The notes under the pieces were generated by a model. The model had not been told where the DNA came from and made no database searches. It worked only from the letters and a program-made list of their open reading frames with translations. A program made the position numbers and the translations under genes. Below, in pieces: positions 16,659 through 25,540 of a DNA stretch of 64,000 nt. Position 1 is the first letter of the stretch. The number at the start of each line of letters is the position of its first letter. Source of the stretch: UBA4416 sp943362175 (GTDB taxonomy: Bacteria; Bacteroidota; Bacteroidia; B-17B0; Aurantibacillaceae); NCBI GenBank assembly GCA_943362175.1, contig CALRIU020000004.1:62001-126000 (forward strand), in the 5' to 3' direction.

Positions 16659-17027
16659 TTAAAGCACTTCCGGTGCTAATGAAATGATTTTCATGAATTG
16701 CTTATCGCGCAGTTCACGGGCTACAGGGCCGAAGATACGTGTTCCACGGATCTCATCACCCTGGTTAAGGATAACGCAGGCATTGTCATCGAAGCGGATA
16801 TAAGAACCATCTGCACGACGGATCTCTTTCTTTACCCTTACAACTACTGCTTTATGAACAGTTCCTTTTTTAACGTTACCGGATGGTAAAGCGCTTTTAA
16901 TTGTAACGACGATTTTATCGCCAATTGAAGCATAACGCTTTCTTGTACCTCCTAAGATACGGATCACCAGAACTTCTTTGGCTCCGCTGTTATCGGCTAC
17001 TGCTAATCTTGATTCGTTTTGTACCAT
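16659..17027 (-). CDS. rplN: 50S ribosomal protein L14
   Basis: 122 aa, exact family length. Contains RLAVADNSGAKEVLVIRILG and the ending ELRDKQFMKIISLAPEVL. Forms part of the subunit interface (bridge B5/B8). 24 bp after rpsQ. Confidence 0.98.
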   Translation of the reverse strand: MVQNESRLAVADNSGAKEVLVIRILGGTRKRYASIGDKIVVTIKSALPSGNVKKGTVHKAVVVRVKKEIRRADGSYIRFDDNACVILNQGDEIRGTRIFGPVARELRDKQFMKIISLAPEVL

Positions 17028-17051
17028 TTTTTCTAAAACTTTTAAGAGTAA

Positions 17052-17309
17052 TTATTTTACTTTTTCTAACACTTCAACCAAACGCCAGTTTTTAGATTTG
17101 CTTAATGGCCTTGTTTCAGCAATTTTAACAGTATCACCGATGCTGCATTCGTTGTTCTCATCGTGAGCTACGAATGTAGAGGTTTTATTTACGAATTTAC
17201 CGTATTTAGGGTGTTTCACTTTACGCATAACCGCAACTACAATTGACTTTTGCATTTTGTTGCTTTTTACAACCCCGATTTTCTCTTTTCTTAAATTTCT
17301 TTCTTCCAT
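17052..17309 (-). CDS. rpsQ: 30S ribosomal protein S17
   Basis: 85 aa OB-fold protein that binds the 5' domain of 16S rRNA. RKEKIGVVKSNKMQKSIVVA and VKIAETRPLSKSKNWRLVEV are characteristic. 7 bp after rpmC. Confidence 0.97.
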   Translation of the reverse strand: MEERNLRKEKIGVVKSNKMQKSIVVAVMRKVKHPKYGKFVNKTSTFVAHDENNECSIGDTVKIAETRPLSKSKNWRLVEVLEKVK

Positions 17310-17316
17310 TGTAGTC

Positions 17317-17514
17317 TTATTTAGAAGCGTTGTTTCTTTTGGTTAATTCAGTGGCCAAACGGGCAACTGCTTTGCGGCTATCGCGGATTTTGATTGGGTT
17401 TTCGATCGGAGAAGTCGCATGGTTTAAACGTAATTTCGTTAAGTTAGCTTGTTCTTCGGTCATTTTCGCCTGTAATTCTGCGGTTGACAGGGCAACGATG
17501 TCTTTATTTTTCAT
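17317..17514 (-). CDS. rpmC: 50S ribosomal protein L29
   Basis: 65 aa from ATG 17514 (MKNKDIVALSTAELQAKMTE). A longer frame to 17586 runs into rplP and is not supported by the family, whose N-terminus begins here. Two long helices; located at the exit tunnel, where it helps dock trigger factor and SRP. 22 bp after rplP. Confidence 0.96.
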   Translation of the reverse strand: MKNKDIVALSTAELQAKMTEEQANLTKLRLNHATSPIENPIKIRDSRKAVARLATELTKRNNASK

Positions 17515-17536
17515 GTTTCTTGAGTCTTTTTGGAAA

Positions 17537-17965
17537 TTAAACTGTTGTTTCTTCGTAATCTCTGCGAACGACGAATTTCGTAACAATAGGTAATTTTTGA
17601 GCAGCTAAACGCAACGCTTCTTTTGCAACTTCCAAAGGAACACCTTCAGCTTCAAATAACATACGTCCTTTTTTTACAGGAGCTACCCAATACTCAGGAG
17701 CACCTTTACCTTTACCCATACGAACCTCTGCAGGTTTTTTGGTAATCGGCTTGTCTGGGAAAATGCGGATCCACACCTGGCCCTCACGTTTCATGAAACG
17801 TGTTAAGGCAATACGTGCAGATTCGATCTGGCGGGCAGTCACCCAACTTTCGTCCAATGCTTTAATACCGAATGAACCGAAGGCTAATTGATCGCCACGT
17901 TTGGCGTTGCCTTTCATCTTCATCTTGTGCATCTTCCTATATTTCGTTCTTTTTGGCTGTATCAT
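17537..17965 (-). CDS. rplP: 50S ribosomal protein L16
   Basis: 142 aa. N-terminus MIQPKRTKYRKMHKMKMKGN and motif RVRMGKGKGAPEYW-like (EVRMGKGKGAPEYWVAPVKK) identify L16, which binds near the A site and the 5S rRNA. 42 bp after rpsC. Confidence 0.98.
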   Translation of the reverse strand: MIQPKRTKYRKMHKMKMKGNAKRGDQLAFGSFGIKALDESWVTARQIESARIALTRFMKREGQVWIRIFPDKPITKKPAEVRMGKGKGAPEYWVAPVKKGRMLFEAEGVPLEVAKEALRLAAQKLPIVTKFVVRRDYEETTV

Positions 17966-18007
17966 GTTCTGTAAACCTTTAAATGCTTGTTACTTACTTC
18001 TTGTTAA

Positions 18008-18754
18008 TTATTTGTCGTTTCTTCTTTTGTCGTCGCGTTTCGGACCGCGGCCGGCGAATTTAGGAGCAGGATTGTTAGAGCCTGTTTTTTTCTCTTTATC
18101 TAAACCGAAGTTTGGAGATAAATCGCGTTTTCCATAAACCTCACCTTTGCAGATCCAAACCTTAACACCAATACGACCATAAGTAGTGTGAGCTTCAGCA
18201 ATAGCATAATCGATATCAGCGCGTAACGTCTGTAACGGAGTACGTCCTTCTTTATATCCCTCTGTCCTTGCCATCTCCGCACCGCCTAAACGACCGGATA
18301 CTTTGATTTTGATCCCTTCTGCGCCCATACGCATCGTTGATGCGATAGACATTTTTGCGGCACGGCGGAAAGAAATACGGCCTTCGATCTGGCGGGCAAT
18401 ACTGTCAGATACTAAACGCGCATCCAACTCAGGGCGTTTAATCTCGAAAATATTGATTTGAATTTCTTTCTTGGTTACCTTTTTCAGCTCTTCTTTGAGC
18501 TTATCTACTTCCTTACCGCCTTTCCCGATGATGATACCAGGACGCGCTGTGTTAATAGTAACGGTTATTAACTTTAAGGTTCTTTCAATAACGATTTTAG
18601 AAATGCTGCCTTTTGGCAGACGAACTTTTAAGTATTCGCGGATCTGTTGATCCTCTACTAATTTGTCGGCATAATCTCTTCCGCCAAACCAGTTAGAATC
18701 CCAGCCTTTAATTACACCTAAACGTAAACCTATTGGATTTGCTTTTTGTCCCAT
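18008..18754 (-). CDS. rpsC: 30S ribosomal protein S3
   Basis: 248 aa. N-terminal type II KH domain with the GxxG loop in PGIIIGKGGKEVDKLKEEL, then the S3 C-terminal domain (GRLGGAEMARTEGYKEGRTP). Lines the mRNA entry channel. The last 25 residues are a basic tail. 7 bp after rplV. Confidence 0.98.
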   Translation of the reverse strand: MGQKANPIGLRLGVIKGWDSNWFGGRDYADKLVEDQQIREYLKVRLPKGSISKIVIERTLKLITVTINTARPGIIIGKGGKEVDKLKEELKKVTKKEIQINIFEIKRPELDARLVSDSIARQIEGRISFRRAAKMSIASTMRMGAEGIKIKVSGRLGGAEMARTEGYKEGRTPLQTLRADIDYAIAEAHTTYGRIGVKVWICKGEVYGKRDLSPNFGLDKEKKTGSNNPAPKFAGRGPKRDDKRRNDK

Positions 18755-18761
18755 TTCTTAA

Positions 18762-19214
18762 TTATTTTTTATCTTCTGATTTAGTGATTGCAGCTGCTTT
18801 TCTTTCAGCTTTTTTAGTACTGGCCACTGCCGTACCTACTTCTAAAGTAACGTGGTTAGAACGTTTTCTGATCCTGTAACCACGGCCCTGAGGCGCAGTG
18901 CGCAAACGTTTCGCCATAATAGCGCTGTCCACCATAATAGAAGTAACAAATAATGTATTTTCTTCAGGACGTGATCCTGTTTTTGCTTCGTAATTCGCAA
19001 TGGCAGATTTTAATAATTTCTCTAAACGGCCGGATGCTTCGCGCGTGTTGAATTTTAATACGTTCAACGCTTTGTATGCTTCCATACCTCTTACCAAATC
19101 CGCAACCTGGCGCATTTTACGAGGTGATGTAGGGCAGCTGTTTAATTTAGCAAAATAAGTGCTCTTATTTGCTTCTTTGCGTGCCTCTGCTACTAATCTT
19201 TTTCTTTTACCCAT
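18762..19214 (-). CDS. rplV: 50S ribosomal protein L22
   Basis: 150 aa. Extended beta-hairpin protein that forms part of the exit-tunnel constriction; macrolide resistance maps here in other bacteria. Signature NSCPTSPRKMRQVADLVRGM and hairpin RLRTAPQGRGYRIRKRSNHV. N- and C-terminal Lys-rich extensions lengthen it beyond the ~110-residue norm. 24 bp after rpsS. Confidence 0.97.
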   Translation of the reverse strand: MGKRKRLVAEARKEANKSTYFAKLNSCPTSPRKMRQVADLVRGMEAYKALNVLKFNTREASGRLEKLLKSAIANYEAKTGSRPEENTLFVTSIMVDSAIMAKRLRTAPQGRGYRIRKRSNHVTLEVGTAVASTKKAERKAAAITKSEDKK

Positions 19215-19238
19215 GACTTAATTTCTTTATCAACTTAA

Positions 19239-19508
19239 TTACTTCTTGTTATTACCTGAGTGACCTTTGAATGATCGGGTAGCTGCAAATTCTCCTAATT
19301 TGTGGCCTACCATGTTCTCCGTTACATATACCGGGATAAATTTATTTCCGTTATGTACTGCGAAGGTATGTCCAACCATTTCAGGGTAAATAACAGAACG
19401 ACGTGCCCATGTTTTCAGCACCGTTTTTTTGTTACTCTCATTCATTTGAGTAACTTTTTTCTCTAAGTTGTGGTCAATAAAAGGACCTTTTTTTAATGAT
19501 CTTGCCAT
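19239..19508 (-). CDS. rpsS: 30S ribosomal protein S19
   Basis: 89 aa from ATG 19508 (MARSLKKGPFIDHNLEKKV), the family start; an upstream in-frame start at 19547 would fall inside the intercistronic hairpin and is rejected. Head protein that contacts S13. HTFAVHNGNKFIPVYVTENM is diagnostic. Confidence 0.97.
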   Translation of the reverse strand: MARSLKKGPFIDHNLEKKVTQMNESNKKTVLKTWARRSVIYPEMVGHTFAVHNGNKFIPVYVTENMVGHKLGEFAATRSFKGHSGNNKK

Positions 19509-19529
19509 TGCTTGTTTTAAGTTTTGAAA

Positions 19530-19559
19530 CCCTTCCGCTATCCTCACGGAGCGGAAGGG
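19530..19559 (-). other. Intercistronic hairpin between rplB and rpsS
   Basis: CCCTTCCGCT (19530-19539) and AGCGGAAGGG (19550-19559) form a perfect 10-bp GC-rich stem with a 10-nt loop. On the transcript it is followed by TTTCAAAAC rather than a T-run, so a terminator is unlikely; it may act in mRNA processing or translation balance, or be another inserted repeat. Confidence 0.7.
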
Positions 19560-19577
19560 CCATTAAACGTTTAGTGA

Positions 19578-20402
19578 TTATTTATTTCTTCTTTTGATAA
19601 TGTGTTGGTTAGACGATTTGCCTTTGTAACGCGTTTTGAATCCTTTTGAAGGGATACCTTTGCGAGAGCGTGGCTGTCCACCGGAAGCGCGGCCTTCACC
19701 ACCACCCATCGGGTGATCAACCGGGTTCATCGCTACCGGCCTTGTACGTGAACGGCGGCCTAACCAACGGCTGCGACCTGCTTTACCGGAAATCTCCAGG
19801 TTGTGGTCAGGATTTGAGATAGCACCGATGGTTGCTTTGCAGGTGATCAGGATCATACGAACCTCACCGGAAGGCATACGCAGTACAGCGTATTTACCAT
19901 CGCGGGCAGTCAGCTGGGCATAAGTTCCTGCAGAACGGGCCATCGCACCACCCTGGCCAGGGCGTAACTCGATGTTGGAAATGATGGTACCCAATGGAAT
20001 ATCGGATAAGAACATGCAGTTACCAACTTCAGGAGTTGCCGTAGCGCCTGACATTACTTTTTTACCAACTTCTAAACCTTGCGGAGCAAGGATGTAACGT
20101 TTCTCACCGTCTTTGTAATGCACCAGGGCAATACGGGAAGTACGGTTCGGATCATACTCGATAGAAACAACCGTTCCTTCGATACCATCTTTGTTACGCT
20201 TGAAATCAATGATACGGTATTGTTTTTTGTGACCACCACCGATGTTGCGGATAGTCATTTTACCTGTATTATCACGTCCACCGCTGTTTTTAACCGAAGT
20301 TAATAAGCTTTTTTCAGGAACGTTGGTAGTGATGTCTGAATTATCACTTGCTATTTTGAAACGTTGACTTGGAGTTAACGGTCTGAATTTTTTTAATGCC
20401 AT
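19578..20402 (-). CDS. rplB: 50S ribosomal protein L2
   Basis: 274 aa. Essential for subunit association and peptidyl transferase. The C-terminal PVDHPMGGGEGRASGGQPRS contains the conserved His of the peptidyl-transferase region. The central SH3-like RNA-binding domain is intact (GTVVSIEYDPNRTSRIALVH). 20 bp after rplW. Confidence 0.98.
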   Translation of the reverse strand: MALKKFRPLTPSQRFKIASDNSDITTNVPEKSLLTSVKNSGGRDNTGKMTIRNIGGGHKKQYRIIDFKRNKDGIEGTVVSIEYDPNRTSRIALVHYKDGEKRYILAPQGLEVGKKVMSGATATPEVGNCMFLSDIPLGTIISNIELRPGQGGAMARSAGTYAQLTARDGKYAVLRMPSGEVRMILITCKATIGAISNPDHNLEISGKAGRSRWLGRRSRTRPVAMNPVDHPMGGGEGRASGGQPRSRKGIPSKGFKTRYKGKSSNQHIIKRRNK

Positions 20403-20422
20403 TTCTTGTGTCTTTTATCAGA

Positions 20423-20713
20423 TTAAATATTAGCGTAAAAATCAATTACTTCGCCGGCTTTTAATGTGACAAAAGCACGTTTTGAACGGTTTACGCGGCC
20501 AATAGCGATACCACGGGTGGTATTGCGGGTTTTTACCTTACCTACGTATTGTTGAGTATTAACTGCTTCAACTTTTACACCGTACATTTTTTCAACTGCT
20601 TGCTTAATCTGTACTTTGTTGGCGCCTTTATCTACCACAAAACCATAGCGATTCAACTTCTCGGCTAAGGAAGTCATCTTTTCGGTGATGATTGGTTTAA
20701 TTAATATTTCCAT
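20423..20713 (-). CDS. rplW: 50S ribosomal protein L23
   Basis: 96 aa. Exit-tunnel protein and docking site for trigger factor/SRP. Begins EILIKPIITEKMTSLAEKLN and contains VEKMYGVKVEAVNTQ. 2 bp after rplD, so translation is probably coupled. Confidence 0.97.
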   Translation of the reverse strand: MEILIKPIITEKMTSLAEKLNRYGFVVDKGANKVQIKQAVEKMYGVKVEAVNTQQYVGKVKTRNTTRGIAIGRVNRSKRAFVTLKAGEVIDFYANI

Positions 20714-20715
20714 TA

Positions 20716-21348
20716 TTATTTGTTGTTTAACAGCGTTTCTAATACTTTAACCGAACCCTCTGATAAAATTAATGTTTGTGCATTAACGATATCATAAGTG
20801 TTTAACTCTAAAGCGGTTACTACTTTTGCGCCCTCCAAATTACGGGACGACAAATATACATTTTTATTTGAATCTCCCAACACTAACAGGGTTTTTTTGT
20901 CTGCCAGGTTCAGGTTTTTGATCAGATCCACGTAGTTTTTGGTTTTTGGAGCATCAAACGTGAAGTCTTCCAGAACGGTGATCGCGTTTTCTTTTGCTTT
21001 ATAAGCTAAAGCAGAGATACGGGCCAGCTGTTTTACTTTTTTGTTCAGTTTGAAGTCGTAGTTACGCGGACGAGGACCGAATGCGCGGCCACCACCAACG
21101 AAAACCGGGGATTTCATAGAACCCGCACGGGCTCCGCCTGTTCCCTTCTGGCGTTTCAGTTTTTTAGTGGTTCTTGCGATTTCAGCACGCTCTTTTGCTT
21201 TGTGAGTTCCCTGACGCTGAGCAGCTAAATAGTGCTTCACATCCAGGTAAATGCTATGATCGTTTGGCTCTGCGCCAAAGATGCTGTCGGTTAAATCTAC
21301 CTTCTTGGTAGTTTTTTTACCGCTTATGTTTAATATTTCTACTTGCAT
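20716..21348 (-). CDS. rplD: 50S ribosomal protein L4
   Basis: 210 aa. Its extended loop (RQKGTGGARAGSMKSPVFVG) reaches the exit tunnel. In enterobacteria L4 autoregulates the S10 operon; whether that applies here is unknown. 2 bp after rplC. Confidence 0.98.
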   Translation of the reverse strand: MQVEILNISGKKTTKKVDLTDSIFGAEPNDHSIYLDVKHYLAAQRQGTHKAKERAEIARTTKKLKRQKGTGGARAGSMKSPVFVGGGRAFGPRPRNYDFKLNKKVKQLARISALAYKAKENAITVLEDFTFDAPKTKNYVDLIKNLNLADKKTLLVLGDSNKNVYLSSRNLEGAKVVTALELNTYDIVNAQTLILSEGSVKVLETLLNNK

Positions 21349-21350
21349 GA

Positions 21351-21968
21351 TTACTTCTCGATTATAACGTAAGACCCTTTAGCACCAGGAATAGAACCTT
21401 TGATCAAAAGCACATTCTTTTCTGCCATTACTTTAACAACTACCAGGTTTTGGATTTTTTTCCTGTTTCCACCTGTTCTTCCGGCCATGCGCATTCCTTT
21501 GAATACACGTGAAGGATCAGACGAAGCACCTAATGAGCCGGGAGCCCTCTGACGATCGTGCTGACCGTGAGTTGAACCACCAACACCACCGAAACCGTGA
21601 CGTTTTACAACACCCTGGAAACCTTTACCTTTAGAGGTACCAACCACATCTACGAAGTCGCCTTCTGCAAACAGATCCAAGGTAACTACATCACCTAAAT
21701 TTTTTGTTTCCTCAAAATGACGGAATTCAGCTACTTTACGTTTTGGGGTCGTTTTTGCCAAATCAAAATGACCTTTCATGGCTGACGAGGTGTGTTTTTC
21801 TTTTTTCTCGTCGAACGCTAACTGTAAAGCAGTATAACCGTCTTTTTCATTGGTTTTTACTTGCGTCACTACGCAAGGACCCGCTTCAATAACTGTGCAT
21901 GGCACATACTTGCCATTGGCATCGAAGAAGCTAGTCATTCCTATTTTTTTACCAATAATTCCAGACAT
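21351..21968 (-). CDS. rplC: 50S ribosomal protein L3
   Basis: 205 aa. Early assembly protein near the peptidyl-transferase centre. Core motif GFQGVVKRHGFGGVGGSTHG and DPSRVFKGMRMAGRTGG. The 155-bp gap upstream, the longest in this cluster, contains two hairpins. Confidence 0.98.
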   Translation of the reverse strand: MSGIIGKKIGMTSFFDANGKYVPCTVIEAGPCVVTQVKTNEKDGYTALQLAFDEKKEKHTSSAMKGHFDLAKTTPKRKVAEFRHFEETKNLGDVVTLDLFAEGDFVDVVGTSKGKGFQGVVKRHGFGGVGGSTHGQHDRQRAPGSLGASSDPSRVFKGMRMAGRTGGNRKKIQNLVVVKVMAEKNVLLIKGSIPGAKGSYVIIEK

Positions 21969-22025
21969 TTTACTTTTTTGTTATTTGTTTTTACTAATTA
22001 ATTATGTTTCAATATTAACCTTTAT

Positions 22026-22051
22026 GTACCCTTTGTTTATACTCAGGGTAC
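22026..22051. other. Hairpin in the rpsJ-rplC gap
   Basis: GTACCCT (22026-22032) is exactly inverted at 22045-22051 (AGGGTAC), with a 12-nt loop. Together with the repeat at 22071-22092 it makes a two-hairpin leader between rpsJ and rplC. No T-run follows either hairpin on the minus strand. Confidence 0.5.
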
Positions 22052-22070
22052 GAGAGTTTTCTAACCGCGG

Positions 22071-22092
22071 GCCCTGAGCGAAGTCGAAGGGC
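22071..22092. repeat. Dispersed CTGAGCGAAGTCGAAG-type hairpin repeat
   Basis: GCCCT (22071-22075) and AGGGC (22088-22092) flank GAGCGAAGTCGA, the same core as at 14379-14402 and 56052-56071. It lies between rpsJ and rplC, 102 bp upstream of the rplC start. Confidence 0.75.
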
Positions 22093-22123
22093 GGCGCCAT
22101 GAAAACTTACAGAGAACAGAGGG

Positions 22124-22429
22124 TTAAACTTTGATCTCAACCTCAACACCGCTAGGCAGCTCAAGCTTCATCAGGGCGTCTACAGTTTTAGAAGAAGAAC
22201 TGTAAATGTCTAACAAACGCTTGTAGTCGCACACCTGGAACTGCTCACGCGCTTTTTTGTTAACGTGTGGCGAACGTAATACGGTGAAGATTCGTTTAGA
22301 TGTAGGCAATGGAATTGGTCCATTCACTACAGCTCCCGTCATTTTTACGGTTTTTACGATTTTCTCAGCAGATTTATCCACTAAGTTGTAATCGTAAGAT
22401 TTTAATTTGATTCTGATTCTTTGGCTCAT
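22124..22429 (-). CDS. rpsJ: 30S ribosomal protein S10
   Basis: 101 aa, standard length. MSQRIRIKLKSYDYNLVDKS and VNGPIPLPTSKRIFTVLRSP are hallmark sequences. Head protein, also a transcription antitermination factor (NusE) in bacteria. It lies 20 bp after fusA; tuf is not between them here. Confidence 0.98.
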   Translation of the reverse strand: MSQRIRIKLKSYDYNLVDKSAEKIVKTVKMTGAVVNGPIPLPTSKRIFTVLRSPHVNKKAREQFQVCDYKRLLDIYSSSSKTVDALMKLELPSGVEVEIKV

Positions 22430-22449
22430 GTTATAGATGTGTAATGCGA

Positions 22450-24564
22450 TTAAACTTTTTCTTTATTGCCTTTTGATTTAGCAATCACGTCAGCTGCAAC
22501 GTTGGCAGGAGCATCGGCATAGTGAGAGAACTCCATAGTCGATGTTGCGCGGCCTGATGTCAACGTACGTAATTGAGTCACGTAACCGAACATTTCAGAT
22601 AATGGAACTTTAGCTTTAATAACCTGTGAGTTATTTTTAGAGTCCATACCTTCGATCTGGCCACGACGACGGTTTAAGTCACCTACCACATCACCCATGT
22701 TTTGCTCAGGAGTCAGTACTTCCACTTTCATGATCGGCTCCATCAATACCGGCTTACATTTTACCAATGCTTCGCGGTAGGCAGAACGGGCACAAATCTC
22801 GAAAGATAAGGAATCCGAATCGACTGCGTGGAAAGATCCGTCAATCAGGCGCACTTTTAAGTTATCCAGTGGGTAGCCGGCTAATACACCGTTTACCATC
22901 GACGCTTTAAAGCCTTTCTCTACAGAAGGAATGAACTCACGTGGAATAGAACCACCCGTGATCTCGTTCACAAACTGTAAGTCGCCTTTTGATCTGTCGA
23001 AATCTTCGTCCACAGGACCCAGAACCACTTTAATATCGGCAAATTTACCACGGCCACCGGTTTGTTTTTTGTAAACCTCGCGGTGCTCGTAAGAAGCAGA
23101 AATCGACTCTTTGTAAGATACCTGCGGCTCACCCTGGTTCACCTCAACCTTGAACTCACGTTTCAAACGGTCGATGATGATCTCTAAGTGAAGCTCACCC
23201 ATACCGGAGATGATCGTTTGGCCTGAATCTTCATCCGTGTGAACACGGAAGGTCGGATCCTCTTCAGCCAGTTTATTCAAGCCCACACCTAAGCGGTCTA
23301 AATCGCCTTGTGTTTTCGGCTCGATCGCCAAACCGATTACCGGCTCAGGGAAGTTCATCGCCTCTAACACAATCGGGTGTTTCTCATCACATAAAGTATC
23401 ACCTGTACGGATGTCTTTGAAACCTACTGCTGCACCGATATCACCGGCTTCGATAAATTCAATTGGATTTTGTTTGTTGGCGTGCATCTGGAAGATGCGG
23501 GAAATACGCTCTTTGTTACCTGAACGGGTGTTCAGTACATAAGAACCGGCATCTAAGCGGCCGGAGTATGCGCGGAAGAATGCTAAACGACCTACGAAAG
23601 GATCGGTTGCAATTTTAAATGCTAAAGCTGTAAACGGTTCTTTAACATCCGGCTTGCGGCTTACTTCTTGTTCTGTATCAGGATTAGTTCCTTTGGTTTC
23701 AGGCTTGTCTAATGGAGAAGGCATTAATTCCATCACCAGATCAAGCATGGTTTGTACACCTTTGTTTTTGAAAGATGAACCGCACACCATAGGAACGATT
23801 TTGTTGGCAACGCAAGCTTTACGCAAGGCATCGAGCACTTCTCTTTCAGTGATCGTATCAGGAGCATCGAAAAATTTCTCCATGATCTTGTCGTCGAACT
23901 CAGAAACAGCCTCCAGCATTTTCTCTCTCCACTCAGTTGCTTCTTCTAATAAGTCTTCCGGAATAGGAACCTCTTTAAAAGTCATACCTTTATCATGCTC
24001 ATTCCAAACGATACCGCGGAAGTTGATCAAATCAACCACACCGATAAAGTTTTCTTCAGCACCGATCGGGATTTGAAGAGGAACAGCGTTACCACCTAAA
24101 ATTTCGCGGGTTTGCTTTACTACTTTTAAGAAGTCAGCACCCTGGCGGTCCATTTTATTAACGAAGCCTAAACGGGTAACGTTGTAGTTATCCGCTAAAC
24201 GCCAGTTAGTCTCAGATTGAGGCTCAACACCGTCAACCGCTGAGAATAAGAACACCAGGCCATCTAATACCCTTAACGAACGATTCACCTCAACTGTAAA
24301 GTCAACGTGGCCCGGAGTATCGATGATATTAATTTTGTAGTTATTGTCACGGTATTTCCAGAAGCAAGTGGTTGCAGCAGAGGTAATGGTGATACCACGC
24401 TCCTGCTCCTGTGCCATCCAGTCCATGGTAGCGGCACCTTCGTGTACCTCACCAATCTTGTGGTTTACACCTGTATAGTAAAGGATACGCTCAGTGGTAG
24501 TTGTTTTACCAGCATCAATGTGCGCAGCAATACCGATGTTTCTTGTATATCTTAAATCTGCCAT
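22450..24564 (-). CDS. fusA: Elongation factor G
   Basis: 704 aa, full-length translocase GTPase. G1 AAHIDAGKTTTTERIL, switch I ERGITITSAATTCFW, G3 DTPGHVDFT and G4 NKMDRQGADF are intact. Domain IV carries GGRGKFADIKV and the C-terminus has EPIMKVEVLTPEQNMGDVVG. 6 bp after rpsG as in the str operon. Confidence 0.98.
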   Translation of the reverse strand: MADLRYTRNIGIAAHIDAGKTTTTERILYYTGVNHKIGEVHEGAATMDWMAQEQERGITITSAATTCFWKYRDNNYKINIIDTPGHVDFTVEVNRSLRVLDGLVFLFSAVDGVEPQSETNWRLADNYNVTRLGFVNKMDRQGADFLKVVKQTREILGGNAVPLQIPIGAEENFIGVVDLINFRGIVWNEHDKGMTFKEVPIPEDLLEEATEWREKMLEAVSEFDDKIMEKFFDAPDTITEREVLDALRKACVANKIVPMVCGSSFKNKGVQTMLDLVMELMPSPLDKPETKGTNPDTEQEVSRKPDVKEPFTALAFKIATDPFVGRLAFFRAYSGRLDAGSYVLNTRSGNKERISRIFQMHANKQNPIEFIEAGDIGAAVGFKDIRTGDTLCDEKHPIVLEAMNFPEPVIGLAIEPKTQGDLDRLGVGLNKLAEEDPTFRVHTDEDSGQTIISGMGELHLEIIIDRLKREFKVEVNQGEPQVSYKESISASYEHREVYKKQTGGRGKFADIKVVLGPVDEDFDRSKGDLQFVNEITGGSIPREFIPSVEKGFKASMVNGVLAGYPLDNLKVRLIDGSFHAVDSDSLSFEICARSAYREALVKCKPVLMEPIMKVEVLTPEQNMGDVVGDLNRRRGQIEGMDSKNNSQVIKAKVPLSEMFGYVTQLRTLTSGRATSTMEFSHYADAPANVAADVIAKSKGNKEKV

Positions 24565-24570
24565 GTTGTA

Positions 24571-25038
24571 TTAGAATCTGAAATGTGAAAATGCTTTATT
24601 GGCTTCTGCCATTTTATGGACGTCTTCTTTCTTTTTGAAAGCAGCACCTTCTTCTTTGGAAGCGGAAACGATTTCGCCGGCTAATTTCTGAGCCATTGAT
24701 TTTTCGTTACGTTTACGGGCGTAAGTGATCATCCATTTAATAGCCAAAGCTAATTTCCTCTCAGGGCGAACCTCAGAAGGAATCTGGAACGTAGCACCAC
24801 CAACACGACGGGAACGAACTTCAACTTGCGGAGTAACGTTTGCTAATCCTTTTTTGAAAACTTCCAGGCCATCTTCGTTAGTACGTTTTGCAACGATCTC
24901 TAAGCACTCGTGAAATAATTTTGACGCGGTATTTTTCTTACCGTCGTACATTAAGCTGTTTAAAAAGCGGGTAACCAGTATATCATTATATACCGGATCA
25001 GGTAACAGGATTCTTTTTTTAGCGGTTGATTTCCTCAT
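24571..25038 (-). CDS. rpsG: 30S ribosomal protein S7
   Basis: 155 aa. Organises the 3' domain of 16S rRNA and contacts E-site tRNA. Conserved VTRFLNSLMYDGKKNTASKL, RVGGATFQIPSEVRPERKLA and AFSHFRF terminus. 28 bp after rpsL. Confidence 0.98.
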   Translation of the reverse strand: MRKSTAKKRILLPDPVYNDILVTRFLNSLMYDGKKNTASKLFHECLEIVAKRTNEDGLEVFKKGLANVTPQVEVRSRRVGGATFQIPSEVRPERKLALAIKWMITYARKRNEKSMAQKLAGEIVSASKEEGAAFKKKEDVHKMAEANKAFSHFRF

Positions 25039-25066
25039 GGTTAATCTACTTAAATTGTCTTATGGA

Positions 25067-25477
25067 TTATTTTTTCTTGCCTTTTGCCGGAGCTGCAGCA
25101 GCACCCGCCTTCGGACGTTTTGTTCCGTATTTGGAACGTTGTTGTTTTCTGCCTTCTACACCAGCGGTATCCAAAGATCCGCGAACGATATGGTAACGTA
25201 CACCCGGTAAGTCTTTCACCCTGCCGCCACGTACCAATACGATACTGTGCTCCTGCAGGTTGTGTCCCTCACCCGGGATATAAGCAATGATCTCTTGCTT
25301 ATTGGTTAAACGTACCTTCGCTACTTTGCGCATAGCCGAGTTAGGTTTCTTAGGGGTTGTTGTATACACACGTGTACAAACACCACGGCGTTGTGGACAT
25401 GAATCCAAAGCGGCCGATTTACTTTTGTTAGGAGCTTTATAGCGTCCTTTTCTTACTAATTGCGATATTGTAGGCAT
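25067..25477 (-). CDS. rpsL: 30S ribosomal protein S12
   Basis: 136 aa. Decoding-centre protein. The PKKPNSAMRKVAKVRL and VRGGRVKDLPGVRYHIVRG segments are intact, including the Lys positions whose mutation gives streptomycin resistance, so no resistance change is visible. The C-terminal tail AGAAAAPAKGKKK is lineage-specific. First gene of the superoperon with its own promoter at 25541-25571. Confidence 0.98.
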   Translation of the reverse strand: MPTISQLVRKGRYKAPNKSKSAALDSCPQRRGVCTRVYTTTPKKPNSAMRKVAKVRLTNKQEIIAYIPGEGHNLQEHSIVLVRGGRVKDLPGVRYHIVRGSLDTAGVEGRKQQRSKYGTKRPKAGAAAAPAKGKKK

Positions 25478-25522
25478 CTTAAATCCTCTGTGTTACTTGA
25501 TTTTACTATAATTTACGCTTTC

Positions 25523-25537
25523 TCCCCATTTTGGGGA
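25523..25537 (-). promoter_or_regulatory. 5'-terminal hairpin of the rpsL transcript
   Basis: TCCCCA/TGGGGA (25523-25528 and 25532-25537), 6 bp with a 3-nt loop. It falls where the transcript is expected to begin, 4 nt after the -7 box, so the mRNA would start with this hairpin. Confidence 0.5.
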
Positions 25538-25540
25538 CGG

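Noticed and set aside
19530..19559. Hairpin considered as a terminator between rplB and rpsS
   Set aside because: No T-run follows, and stopping here would cut off most of the essential ribosomal genes.
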